Program-made: the position numbers and the translations under genes
Assembly (NCBI RefSeq): GCF_003144195.1
Contig: NW_020290033.1
Span: 124,001-188,000 of the forward strand
Direction: 5' to 3'
Length of the DNA: 64,000 nucleotides
Source: Ceraceosorus guamensis
Lineage: Eukaryota > Basidiomycota > Exobasidiomycetes > Ceraceosorales > Ceraceosoraceae
The notes under the pieces: model-generated
The model's database searches: none
Seen by the model: the letters and a program-made list of their open reading frames with translations, nothing else
What the model was told of the DNA's origin: nothing
Part shown: piece by piece, positions 12,257-25,956 of the stretch
How the letters are laid out: each line of letters starts with the position of its first letter
How positions within the stretch are numbered: the first letter of the stretch is position 1

Positions 12257-13692
12257 CTATGAAGATCTGAAGACGCCAGTCCTTTGCTCTATGGTCTCTT
12301 CCACTTCCTCCACCAAACCCTCCACTTTCCATTTTGCGCTATCCATCCACCATTCTCTGCCAGCTTCGTAAGCGCCGAGATAGAGACCTGCGCCGAGGGC
12401 AGTCCAAGCCATGCGGAGTGCGCCCCCTTTGAACAGAGCTGTTGCACCTTCTTCCCTAGCTATGGTAATGACCGACCGAACGATACCTTGCGTCGAGCTT
12501 GTTGAACTCTTGGAGGCGGAAGTGGTGGAAGAGGATTCGGAAGAGAGCATGATGCGCGTCTTTACGACGTCTATGGGCGTGGTGATCCATGCGGCCGCGC
12601 TGCCTGCTACCGCAGCGCTTGCTCCGCTGACCAATCCAGCTTTGAGATAGTAAGAATTTGCGGCTGCTCTTCTTCTTTTTGCCTCTGCTTCTTCTCGAGC
12701 GGAGGATCCCGCAAGATGTGGATCGAGCGATTTGGCTTGTTCCAACTGTCGGAAAGCTCGCGCACGAGCACGTTCTCGGTCCTTGTCGGCCTGCTCGAAT
12801 CGCTCGGAAGCGTGGCTGACCTCTTGCAGAGGTGCTGATCTGATGCCGCTACCATTGCGCCCTTTGCCTCTAGAAGGTAAGCCAAACCTCCTCGTCAACT
12901 TTTCCTTTGTCCACTCGTAGATTGGAAATTGCAAAGTTGTGAAGGGAAGGTTTCTACCCGCCAGAGCTTTGTAGCTTCTCCACATCACGACGGACCTCTC
13001 TTTGAGCGTGCTCTTGATCGCTCGAGTGCTTGCGCTTACCGTGGAAGATAGGCTGCCCTGCACTGACACTTGTCGCCTTTGCTTGATCATCTCGGCAGGC
13101 GCAAGCAGTGCGCAAGACGAGAGCTCCGCCATGGCTGAAGAGGTACCGTGCGCCAAGGCTTGGGCATTGCTGTTCGCGATGGAAGTGTACTGCCCTATCA
13201 AGGGCACATCTGCGGAAGTCAAAGCCGACTTGGATTCTTCGTAGATCGTGAAGAATAGTCCCGCTTTGCGAATTTCAAAACGTGGATGAAGAACAAGTCT
13301 CAGCGCGCGCGCGATCGCTCTCTCTCTCTCCCCCCCCCCCCCCCCCCCCCCCCCCCTCCCCCTCCCTCTTTTCTTTCTTAGAGGGGCTACATTTGTCAAC
13401 TGTTGCTCACCACTAGGTAGGGTGACGACTATGATCGGTCCCAACCCTTGCCAAAGCCCCTTGTAGAACCCACGATTGTTCGGGAAACGTGTGGCGCGAT
13501 CAGGAGCTTGCACGCGAGTCTTGATGGTGTCCAAGGGAAAGATCAGGATGTCTACGAAGAACGCGGCCAGAGCGCCGGGCTTGGTTGGGGGTGAGGTTGG
13601 TCACATGGTCAGCACCGAGCGCTTTGTGAGACCGTTGCTGCGGGCTTCATGTCTAAGCGCGATTGATGTTGACTCACGACGATGGTGTCCAT
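12257..13692 (-). CDS. PET8: Mitochondrial carrier, S-adenosylmethionine transporter type
   Basis: Inner-membrane carrier that probably exchanges cytosolic SAM for matrix S-adenosylhomocysteine. Exons on the minus strand: 13692-13678 (M-D-T-I-V), 13579-13411, 13263-12257; 396 residues. The first carrier signature is FPLDTIKTRVQA near residue 20, the second lies in LLAPAEMIKQRRQV, the third in TTPIDVVKTRIML. VTLPSAGLFFTIYEE and AGRNLPFTTLQFPIYEW match yeast Pet8 in order and spacing, and the end ALGAGLYLGAYE does too. Two inserts are unusual: a Ser/Thr stretch after signature 2 and a charged ~90-residue insert (Arg/Ala/Glu-rich) before repeat 3, so it is longer than Pet8 (about 284). Intron 2 (13410-13264) contains the 27-C run; read without splicing it gives a false poly-glycine. 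Carrier fold certain, SAM specificity likely. Confidence 0.8.
13318..13379. repeat. 62-bp pure pyrimidine tract with a 27-C homopolymer
   Basis: From 13318 to 13379 the plus strand has no purine: (CT)n, then 27 consecutive C (13330-13356), then a C/T mix. It lies inside intron 2 of the carrier gene, where the transcript would carry the G-rich complement. A (CG)n run sits just before it (about 13301-13312). Confidence 0.95.
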
Positions 13693-14885
13693 CGTGCCAA
13701 CCTTGCCTGCTCGACTTCTTTGGAGACCACTTCTGCTGCGCGGCCCGCAGCATCTACTGCTCCTCTGTACCTATCCTATCACTTTGCACTGATTCTAAGA
13801 TGTCAAATTTTCGCGACTGAGAAGCTTTCTAATCCAGTGAAGGCCACCTTGACGTCAAATTCGGCCAGCTCGCGCGTCTCTGAAAAAGCTCTTCTCCGCG
13901 CTTCATTGAGTGTGGGTCGAGTGAGACCGGTGTGGAAGAGTTATTTGCGTGCAGAAGCAAGAGCCACGATCCTGATGAGATGAATTCGGATTTGGCAACG
14001 CGCATCTTCGGATCGAATCACGCCTCACTTACAAGTAGCATCAGATCAAGCCTCGGACTCAATAGCTGTATATATGTGACAAGTGCTCACAATTCCCCGA
14101 GAGCTGGGAAAGCCGACACGACTCTGACGTAACAATCACCAATCTAAATTTATCAGGACAGTCACGAGTCTGTTGTCGATCTGCAGCTGCATCAGAGACG
14201 CGCGAGCGTGCCCTTTTGGTGCTGACGGCGAGACCTTTTAGCGCGACATTAAGATACTGGAGACCCTGACTTATTGGCAGTCACGAATCGAGTCGTAATG
14301 AAGAATTCAATTCAATGCGAATTTCTTCGCCCACTGCTGAGCTTTGAAAGCGCATCAGCTATTCGAGTCTCGTGCTTCAACAGACGAAGGTGCTGGAGAA
14401 GTCGTCCCTTTACATCTACGCTTGGACTCGTGACTTGCGGTTTGACTGTACCCTTTTACCCTGACCACACCTTTGCAGGCAATTGCATGGCTGCATCGGT
14501 ATGCCACGCAAGCTTTGCATGTGAGTCGTTCAGTCACAGTCAAAGTCGTGACTCGTGACTCGTGAGCCGTGAGCGCGCAGCCAGACTCGTGACTGCAGGC
14601 GAGGTGGGTTTTCAGCGATCGCGATTAACATCTTCCGCTTCAGCCGCGGATCTCCGGTGGAACCAGGAGCGCGCGGCTGCACAAAATCGGCCGGCTGCGC
14701 TTTCTCGGTCGTCGTTTTCCTTCGTGCAAGCCGAGTCATTCGTAATTTCTGTCCGTGTGGATGCTGAGACCGAGAATACATCTCCTCTTCACCACCACTC
14801 ACGCTTGCAAGCCTGACTTGAAGAACAGCAAGGTCGATTGTGTCGAAGAGATCGCATATCGATACGCGGGGTTGAAGCGACGAGG
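13693..14885. other. Divergent intergenic region, carrier / decarboxylase
   Basis: 1.2 kb of non-coding DNA that must hold both promoters. Rich in TCGTGA/TCACGA words: about 14168, 14280, 14430 and the dense cluster at 14523-14595. No gene or RNA recognised. Confidence 0.5.
14523..14595. repeat. Cluster of GACTCGTGAC-type words
   Basis: Within 73 bp there are about five copies of (G/C)TCGTGA(C/G) plus related GTGAGTC and GTCACAG words, three in near tandem 10-11 bp apart. It is the densest example of the word that recurs through the non-coding parts of the window. Confidence 0.7.
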
Positions 14886-16758
14886 ATGGCACCTGTCAGC
14901 ATCGATGCTGAGCAGCCCAAGAATGGCGCAGCCGTGGAAAAGGCGGAAGTAGCCAAGGCAGATGCCAAAGTATCGTATGCAAAAGCGGAAGCATCAATGA
15001 GCGCGTCAGAAGAGGCAGAGAAGTACTTGAGCCGATTGTCGGCGCTGACGATCGAATGGATCAAGAGAGGAGAACAGTCGGACAGTCTGGTCAGTCGATG
15101 GGCGTCCAGCTCACAATTGCGCGACAATGTGACTCTTGACCTCTCCGAAGAAGCTCAATCTGAAGATGCGCTGTTCGACAATATGCGAAGCATCCTCGAC
15201 AACAGCATCAACCCCTACACTGGAAGATTTTTGGACAAGCTATACTCCGCTCCTAGACCAATAGGCTTAGCAGCTGAAAATTTGCTCTCGACTCTGAATG
15301 CTAACGGGCACGTCATGTCCGCATCTCCCATGCTTTGCCTGGCCGAAGAGACGTGCGTTGCAGGTCTAGCAAAGCTCTGCGGCTGGAATGCGGAAGAAGC
15401 GGACGGACTCACCATGCCTGGAGGCTCTTCCTCCAACACTTTGGCTATGCAAACAGCGTTACAGAACAGGTTTCCAGCTTTCAGAAAGCAAGGGATGCTG
15501 GGCATCATGAAGGACTTGATGCGCGAAGGAACGGAGATCAATGCTTGTCGACCTTTGCTCTTCACCTCTGCTCAGTCCCACTACTCGCTTGACAAAGCTG
15601 CGATGGGATGTGGGCTGGGGTTGGAAAGCGTGGTCAAGGTGCCCTGTGATGCTCAGGGCAGGATGGATGTAGCAGCACTGGAAAGGCTCATTATTGCAGC
15701 GAAAGACGGTGATGCTGCACCACCAGAGCGTAGGGGTGTCCCCTTCTTCGTCAACGCTACCTCGGGCAGTACCGTATTGGGGTCATTCGACAACTTGCAA
15801 GCCATCTCTGAGGTCTGCCAAAGGTACCGGCTTTGGCTTCATGTCGATGGAAGCTGGGGAGGTCCCGTTCTCTTCTCTGAAAAATGGGCCAAGTTGATGA
15901 GTGGGATCGACAAGTGCGATTCGCTCGCGATCAATCCTCACAAGGTCTTGAACGCGTGAGCAGAGTCTTGGGTTTGTTGAACCACTGCCAAAGTCCGTTG
16001 CTCATAAACAACATTGATCTTCGTTCGCCTCTTTGACGAGCACCGTTCAGACCATTGCAGTGTAGCTTTGCAGTGTTCAAAAGAGGGTCATCCCTCGAGG
16101 CAAATTCGCTCGACGCTGGTTACCTGTTCCACACCGATTCGCAAGTAGGGATAGAGTCCACCTCTCGATCGCGTCATTTGGCTCGTCGAGAAAATCCAGG
16201 TGCCTTGGCGTATGGCTGTGGGAGGAGGGGGGATGCGCTCAAACTGTACTTGCTTTGGAACAGGTACGGTCGAAGAGGGCTGGGCGAGCATGTGGATAGA
16301 GGTTTCGAGCTGGCTCAAAGAGTCGCCGATCTGACTTCTTCGGAAAAGTACAAGCACACATTGGAATCGGGCCCCAGGCCCGATCCGCTTTTCCTGCAGG
16401 TCTGCTTCAGACCTACCACATCTCTAGAAGAATTTCGCCGTCTGCGAAAGGATGAACAAATCGAGGCGCTTTCGAAGTGCACGCGACATGTTCATGCAAC
16501 TTTGCGCCAGAGAAGAAGGTTTGCGGTAGACTTTGCTCCACTGCCTGGAGAAATCGGCGAGTTCATTAGGTGAGTGGATGTGCTTGAGGAGCGAGACGAG
16601 GCGCAAGACGGCCCATTATCTTACCCTTCACACACACACACACACTCTCGGTATCCAGGCTCGTCGTACACCCCCAGACGAGCTTCACAGACCTCGCGGA
16701 CCTCGTGCAGGACATTGCTATCATCGGTGCAGAGTACTTCCGCACCACCTTTGGCTAA
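14886..16758 (+). CDS. Group II PLP-dependent decarboxylase (glutamate/cysteine-sulfinate decarboxylase-like)
   Basis: Pyridoxal-phosphate enzyme removing the alpha-carboxyl of an amino acid; substrate not readable from sequence. Exons 14886-15955, about 16051-16569 and 16659-16758 give 562 residues. Family landmarks in order: NPYTGRFLDKLYSAP, LTMPGGSSSNTLAMQ, TSAQSHYSLDKAA, NATSGSTVLGSFD, LHVDGSWGGPVLF with the cofactor-binding Asp, SLAINPHKVL with the Schiff-base Lys, APLQCSFAVFKRG, YGCGRRGDALKLYLLW and the C-terminal VVHPQTSFTDLADLV. Length fits the family (about 500-580). The N-terminal ~50 residues are Ala/Lys/Glu-rich and predicted disordered. Start at ATG 14886; no upstream in-frame ATG was seen. 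The segment between YLFHTDSQ and YGCGRRGD is unlike relatives and may contain an unrecognised splice. Intron 2 contains (CA)8. Confidence 0.85.
16629..16644. repeat. (CA)8 microsatellite in an intron
   Basis: Eight CA units inside the last intron of the decarboxylase gene, about 15 bp before the 3' splice site (exon starts at 16659). On the transcript it forms part of the region normally occupied by the branch site and polypyrimidine tract. Confidence 0.85.
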
Positions 16759-17234
16759 TCATCACATCGCATCCTAATTGCACTACTACTTTCGCAAGAC
16801 AGCCGCTTTAAGATCATATGGAAATTGCAATTGCAGAAGGGCTCTTCTTTCGTCAGAAAAAGGAGGTCTGTGAAAGATCCATCTAGAGTTCTGGTGGTGA
16901 GAGTCGTCTTGTGCTTGATTGTGGAGTCGTTTGATTCTGATTCTGGGAGTTGGTTCAGGGTGCAGAAATTGCGCGAAGCGCGAGCCTGTGATCGACCAGC
17001 TAGCACGGGGCTGCGTCGTCATGCCGGAGCTTTGTGTCGATATCTGTGGAGGCAGGGAGAGATGGAAGAATCACATCGGCAGATGGAGAGAAGCAAAAAA
17101 CTTTCGAGAGCAAGCTTTGTGGAAACGAATTGAATAGTTGTGGAGGAGACGAGCGAGAAAAGGAGCAATGCTGTAGTGGGCTCGAGATCTGCCGAATAGA
17201 TTAGGATGATGTGGTGCCGCGTGGAACCGCTTGC
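16759..17234. other. Convergent 3' intergenic region
   Basis: 476 bp between the stop codons of the decarboxylase and polo kinase genes. No coding evidence; should contain both 3' UTRs. Confidence 0.5.
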
Positions 17235-20701
<3,467 letters not shown>

Positions 20702-22239
20702 CGTTTGATACTGTGGATGAGAAAGAGTAGCCGGGGAGGGATGTGCTTGAGCTCTTAGAGGCAGCGATGCGTTATGCAACGGTAATTGGAATGAGGCTTT
20801 GCTGGACGAGGTCGGGGCGTGGGTCGTTGGACGACAGGAGAAGATCGTCGATAAGGTGTAAGTTTGATTAGGCGATACTTTTTCCAACTTGAGTGGACCG
20901 ATGGCGCGCGGCGTGGGCGGCGATTTGTGGTCGGCCGACTGTCGATGGTTGTGGTGGTGGTGGTGCTGGATCGACCTGTAGCAAGGATGTCGATGATGGT
21001 CAAGAGCGGCAAGTCAAGTGCTGGGTGCTTGAGTAGTAACCCTGCGTTCAAGTGTCCACTCCCTAAGGGGCGAAAGCAAAGTCAAGCGGTCGAGGTGCAC
21101 GCCAGAGCAATCGTGGATCGAGAAGTCGACATGCAATGGATCAAATCAAACCTGCTGGATCGTTTTGCATCCTTGCAAGTTCAAGGATAGGAACGCACCA
21201 ACCATTTACTACTTTCTCTTTTCTCTCGCGTCTCATGTTGACCTGTCCTCTACCGGTACGGTGCGCACGCCAAGCGCGCTGCATGGCGCATCTCACTCGT
21301 TCCAAGCTTGGATGCGAGCGGCATTTCACCCACGGTACAGTCACCTCCCGACTGCGAGACGGGCAGGTAGGGGAACGGGCACGCTCGTTCAAACGACCGT
21401 CCCCGCCGCGGGCTGAGACGCGCTTCAACCAACACAACACAACACAACACGCGGGCGCGCCGGTGCAGACCTCGCGCATATATCAGCCAGGCACATGCCG
21501 TCCCTCCCGCGGCCACAAGCGTGCTTTACGTCATCCCTTCCGCGCCTTATTCTTGCCTCGTCGTGAGCATCGCGTGCACTTGATGGGAGACATGAGAGAT
21601 GAAATGATGAGCACCTCCATCTGTCCTCAATCTGAATGCTCATCTGTCTCTGATAGCTGACAAACCGCGGTCTCAGAGCGCGAGATGAGCAAGCCCTCGC
21701 TCTGCATGGCGGCGGATGCACGCTCAACGGCCTCTGACTGCTGCTCGATCGGCACATCTTTTTGTTCTTGTGGGCCATGCTGGCTGCATATCCTCGACGC
21801 GCTGCGAGGTCGCGTGTCGCGAGGCAAGCGCGCCAAAACACGTGACTAAACGGGATCGTGATCGCGAACTCGATCGAGACCAAGGACGACATCATCGTAA
21901 GTGCTTGCATGACAGGCATGCAGGATCGAGCTTGACCGCTGAGAGAGGATCGAGAGCGCCGTGCCCTATTCGATCCGATCGGGACATTCTGATTCACGAT
22001 TCAGATTCACGAATCGCCAGCCCGTGCAAGCGGACACAGGAAGCCGCTCGGCCACCTACATGCCCTAAAGCTTTCACTACCCTGACTTGCTCTTGGTGCG
22101 AGCGATGAAGCAGGTCGTCCAAGGCGATCACCTCAACGTTTGACCTGCCTCTGCGCCTGATCACCCAAACATCGCTCGGCGCTCCTCCTCGTCTTCGACA
22201 CTCGCTAAGCCCTGCGCCCAACGCGCACCTCCACTCAAC
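20702..22239. other. Divergent intergenic region, polo kinase / AAAP transporter
   Basis: 1.5 kb holding both promoters. Contains (AACAC)4 at 21431-21450, a TATAT stretch near 21478 and a run of ATTCACGATTC-type words at 21988-22019. No gene recognised. Confidence 0.5.
21431..21450. repeat. (AACAC)4 pentanucleotide repeat
   Basis: Four perfect copies of AACAC in non-coding DNA upstream of the polo kinase and transporter genes. Confidence 0.9.
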
Positions 22240-24653
22240 ATGGCAAACTCAAGAGCGGAGCGAGTAGCGGATGGAACAGTCAGTCCCAATCACTCTGTGC
22301 GCTCTTCCATCTCCATGCACACTACAGCACGAGGACGAGAGTTGCGAGCGGAGTCACCGAGCCAAGGAGCGGCCGGTGCGTTTGAAGATGAAGATGACGA
22401 GGAGGCTGACGCTTTGCGAAGTATTTCGGTGGGTCGAGAGGAAGGAGTGAACGGAGCTGCGTGGGACGAGTCGGATGAGGAGGAAGAGAACGAAGAAGGA
22501 GGAGAAGAGGGTCATACGGACTCGGAAGATGAGGGTGCTCCCTTGGCTCTGTCCAGCGGCGGACACCAAGAGCGCAGAAGGATTGTCAGACCAGTCCAGA
22601 GCACCAACGGTGAAGATGAAGCGGAGCGGGGTGGCGGAAGAGCCAGAGCAGACTCTTATCTCCAAACGCTCAAACCCTCTTCTACTCGCACGAAGCGCTA
22701 TTGGAAGTGGCTCACTCACTCCTCACCAGCGCACGCCTCGCTCTCAGCGCCTCACGTCAGCTCCAACTTGTTCGCTGCCTCGCTCCATCCTGCGGTTCTA
22801 CTCTCCATGCCCTACTACTTCGAGAGAACGGGCATAGCAGCTGGAGTGGGAGGCCTAGTCGTCGTTGCCATTCTTGGAGGTGCGGGCGGTGGCCTCTGGG
22901 TCGTGCTCAGCCGCTACGTCAAAGGGTCGACCGTAGAGGCGATCACTGGAGCGAGCTTTGGTAGGCACACGCGCTGGAAAGGTAACCTAGGGCGAGCCTT
23001 TTCTGGTATCCTCTTGGCGGTGTATGCGACCGGTGCAGCGGTCATTGCGTACTTTGCGCTTGCCGATCTCTTACTCCAAGTGCTTTTTCACTATTTTCCG
23101 TCCGGAAGTGCGCTGCACGATCGGGCGCTAGTCACGCTTCTCATTGGTGGCCTCCTAACCACTCCTTTGGTCGTGTTCCCTCTCGCTAAGCGCACCCTGA
23201 TTCGATTATCAACCTTCTTCGCCGTCTCGCTCTATCCTGTCATCCTGGCCATAGCGCTGTCGAAAGTCTACACGCTTGCGCCAGACGACTCTCACACACC
23301 GCACGACAAGCCAAGTTTGGATCCTCACGACAAAATTCCAAGTTTCAATCCTCTACACGATCCCAGCGTGTGGGCGCCCTACTCTTTGCTGCCTCTTTTG
23401 ACCCTCTCGAGCAGTCCATTGCAAATTCTGGCGCACAATAGGAGCTTGCGAAGAAGAGGTCTCAGTGGTAGCAATGTCAAGGCTTTCTTGGCCGCCCAAG
23501 CTGCCCAAGTGTTCTTCGTGGTTGGCTTCAGTGTCGCTTTCGGCATTGGCGTGGGAACGCAAGGCATCAAAGATCGGATGGGCGTCGACATTCATCGTGA
23601 GTTCCTCGTTCTAGTGTCCCACGGACGCTAATGATGGGCGTGCTCAACCCCAAAGATCGCTGCTTCTTCGCATCCCTCCGTCGCGCTATCGCAACAGCTA
23701 ATCTATTCGCGTCGCTACCGAGGGACGATCATCTCCTCAACTTGGCACGAGGCTTCTTCGTGCTCATCCTCTCTTCGCACTTGGCGCTCTGTCTCGTCAC
23801 GGCGCGCTCATCCTGGGGCCGATTGCTACGTCTTTTCCGTCTGAATCCTTTGCGCAAACGTCAGGCGCATGCAGCAGCAAGCAACGCAGCGGACCCCTCC
23901 CCTCGGTCTTACGCTGCGCTAGAGTCTCAACAACCGACCCGCCCAGCGCGAGCTGCAACTGGGACCGGCGGTAGGTCAACACGGAAGCCGCCACGGGCAT
24001 GGGGTAAGCTGGCACGCAACGCCTTGGGGGGCTTGATCCTGTGGGGTCTGACGGCCTCCACGGCCTATTTCAGCGGCGTAGGAGGCCTTCGAAGGCGCGA
24101 AAAGCAGGGCGAAGAAGCTCGCTTTGTGCACGGCAGCGAGGTATTGGGTCTTTTGGGAGCTGCCGTCGGATTCGTCACCCCTGCCCTGGTTTGGATCATC
24201 ATCTTCATGCTCAGACAGCCCAGAGCCATCTTGCCACTGGCTGCGGCTAGCCAGTGGAGCAAGAGCGCCGGCGCTTGGTTCATGGGTCCCTTGAGCGTCT
24301 TGGCACGCAATCGCGGAAGAGCGCGACAGGGAGAAAGCGAACCTTTATTGAATGGCGAGGCTTCTTCGCAAAGGTACAGGGAGTCTTTGGACACTAGAGG
24401 CATTGTACCGCCTTCGGGGCAAGCTTCTGAAGATCACGCAAGCTCGGCTCCGACTTGGCAGAACGAGGCTACGGCCGCTCTTTCGAGCGATGAAGCGACG
24501 AGGATTTTGCTGGCTAGAAAGGAACATCAACTGCAGAAAAGGACCAGGAACAGGAGGCTGTACCAGGACATTCTGGTAGTCTTTGGTATTTTGCCGCTTG
24601 GCATTGCCCTGATCGTGCTCGGGACCATGGATCTTGCCCATGGTGGTTGGTGA
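22240..24653 (+). CDS. Multi-pass transporter, amino acid/auxin permease-like (AVT type)
   Basis: Integral membrane protein that probably moves amino acids across the vacuolar or plasma membrane. Exons 22240-23596 and 23698-24653 (intron 101 bp) give 770 residues. The first ~150 residues are hydrophilic and strongly acidic (EDEDDEE, EEENEEGGEEG). About ten hydrophobic segments follow, starting near residue 178 with NLFAASLHPAVLLSMPYYFE, then GVGGLVVVAILGGAGGGLWV, LAVYATGAAVIAYFALADLL and LVTLLIGGLLTTPLVVFPL. The last is at the C terminus (ILVVFGILPLGIALIVLG). The proline-bearing first helix and following glycine-rich helix resemble the Aa_trans family, but similarity is moderate and a large Ser/Gln-rich cytosolic loop is present between later helices. 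The start ATG at 22240 is the first in the frame. Transporter nature is clear; substrate and exact family are not. Confidence 0.6.
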
Positions 24654-24884
24654 AGTCTTCTCGAGTTCAATGTGGTCGATCGACTCTCTTCTCTTACCTT
24701 CGCATTCGCACCATCTGTTTCTTCTCGATTCCGCAACGCGGGTGTATGTTTGCAGCGCCATTTGCTTTGAATTGTGCACTCATCGTGTCCGATCAGTATT
24801 CCGAAAGCGGTGCAAAAATTGCGGCCAGGGTTGCAGCGAAGAAATTTCCGGAATGCATCGTGCACAGGAATGAACAGTAGTGCG

Positions 24885-25956
24885 TCATGCTCGCGATGAG
24901 CCTCTGCCTACCCGGCTGGCAAGGACATTGCGGTGCTTCGAAGCTAGCAGCCTTTGCCGCTGCACAAGGAGAAAGAGTGCTCCGAGTGCTAAGAACAGGT
25001 CGAGCAGCTGATTATTGCGGATGATCAATAGAGACGCAAATGAGCTACGGGTCATGAAGAGGGACAAATGAAAGCCAGAGATGCGCCCCGTGTCTGCGCT
25101 CTGCTCTGTACTCGCAAGTCGCGCACCTGGAGCATTTTGACATTGTGAACTCACCAGAAAGCTGACCCAGCCGTTTCTCGTAGCATCCACATCCCTGCCG
25201 CAAGTCTCGTATCCCATCCTCACAAGGGGTGCATGACTGACCCCTCCTTTCTCATCTGCCCGTCTGAATGCGGAGGGATCCAGCTGCGGAATGTTCCAAT
25301 CGCGCGTGTCTAGCGGTAAGGGATCCTTGATTGTACCAGATGAAGAAGATGAGCCGGTAGAATTGAGGGAAGGCCGAGTGGATGTTGTCGAGGTAACTAG
25401 TGCGCACTCGATCGGCCTGCGAGCGCCGTACGGCTCGCACCAAGGCTGATGAATCTGATATGGGATGTAGGGTGAAAGGTTAGATTGATGGTGGAAAAAT
25501 TGGGCCAAGCGCAGCAAATGTAGACCGGCGAGCTGTAGAGCAGCATCACGCATATAGGACATGCTTGCCTTCGACTTGTCAAGCCCACACTGCAGCCTTG
25601 ACTAGCACGACACTCACCTCGTCTCTAGGACAAGCGTGACAAGGCCCTGTGGCGAAGCAAGCCCAAGTCCTACCGCTCTGAATCCTAACATCTTTTGCCA
25701 GATCCACAACCGACTGATCGCCTTTATGAAAACTCTCCGGATTAGGGCCTCCTTTGCCTTTGCCTTTGTTGAGGGAAGCGGGCCAAATGGGCCAAGGACC
25801 TGCCCAATTCCTCGTCGGTACTGCTCCACCCGTTTGACTAGACCACGCCGCACCGTTTCCGAGATGTAGAGGAAGGGCAGAACGATCGTCCGGATCTATG
25901 TCGGAAGGTGAGACCCAACCTTTGCCCCACCTTTCGGACCCCACCGGTCGAGACAT
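24885..25956 (-). CDS. JTB-like cysteine-rich membrane protein
   Basis: Exons on the minus strand: 25956-25618, 25454-25155, and a last exon ending at 24885 whose start is uncertain (25100 is the best in-frame acceptor); about 284 residues. The Cys pattern ACFATGPCHACPRDE, then PWCEPYGARRPIECA, then GYETCGRD, followed by a hydrophobic helix (LLDLFLALGALFLLV) and a basic tail RQRLL, resembles the JTB family (CSPC, CGPTGY, C, transmembrane helix, short basic tail). JTB proteins are small type I membrane proteins with a signal peptide. No signal peptide is seen from ATG 25956, so a 5' exon may be missing. An insert rich in Ser/Thr separates the Cys groups. A consensus donor (GTGAGT) at 25154 lies in a frame that stays open, so intron retention cannot be excluded. 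Function not established here. Confidence 0.5.

Noticed and set aside
13264-13410. Open frame running through the carrier gene with a poly-glycine stretch
   Set aside because: It is the read-through of an intron containing the C27 run. Splicing 13411 to 13263 restores VTLPSAGLFF, the family sequence.
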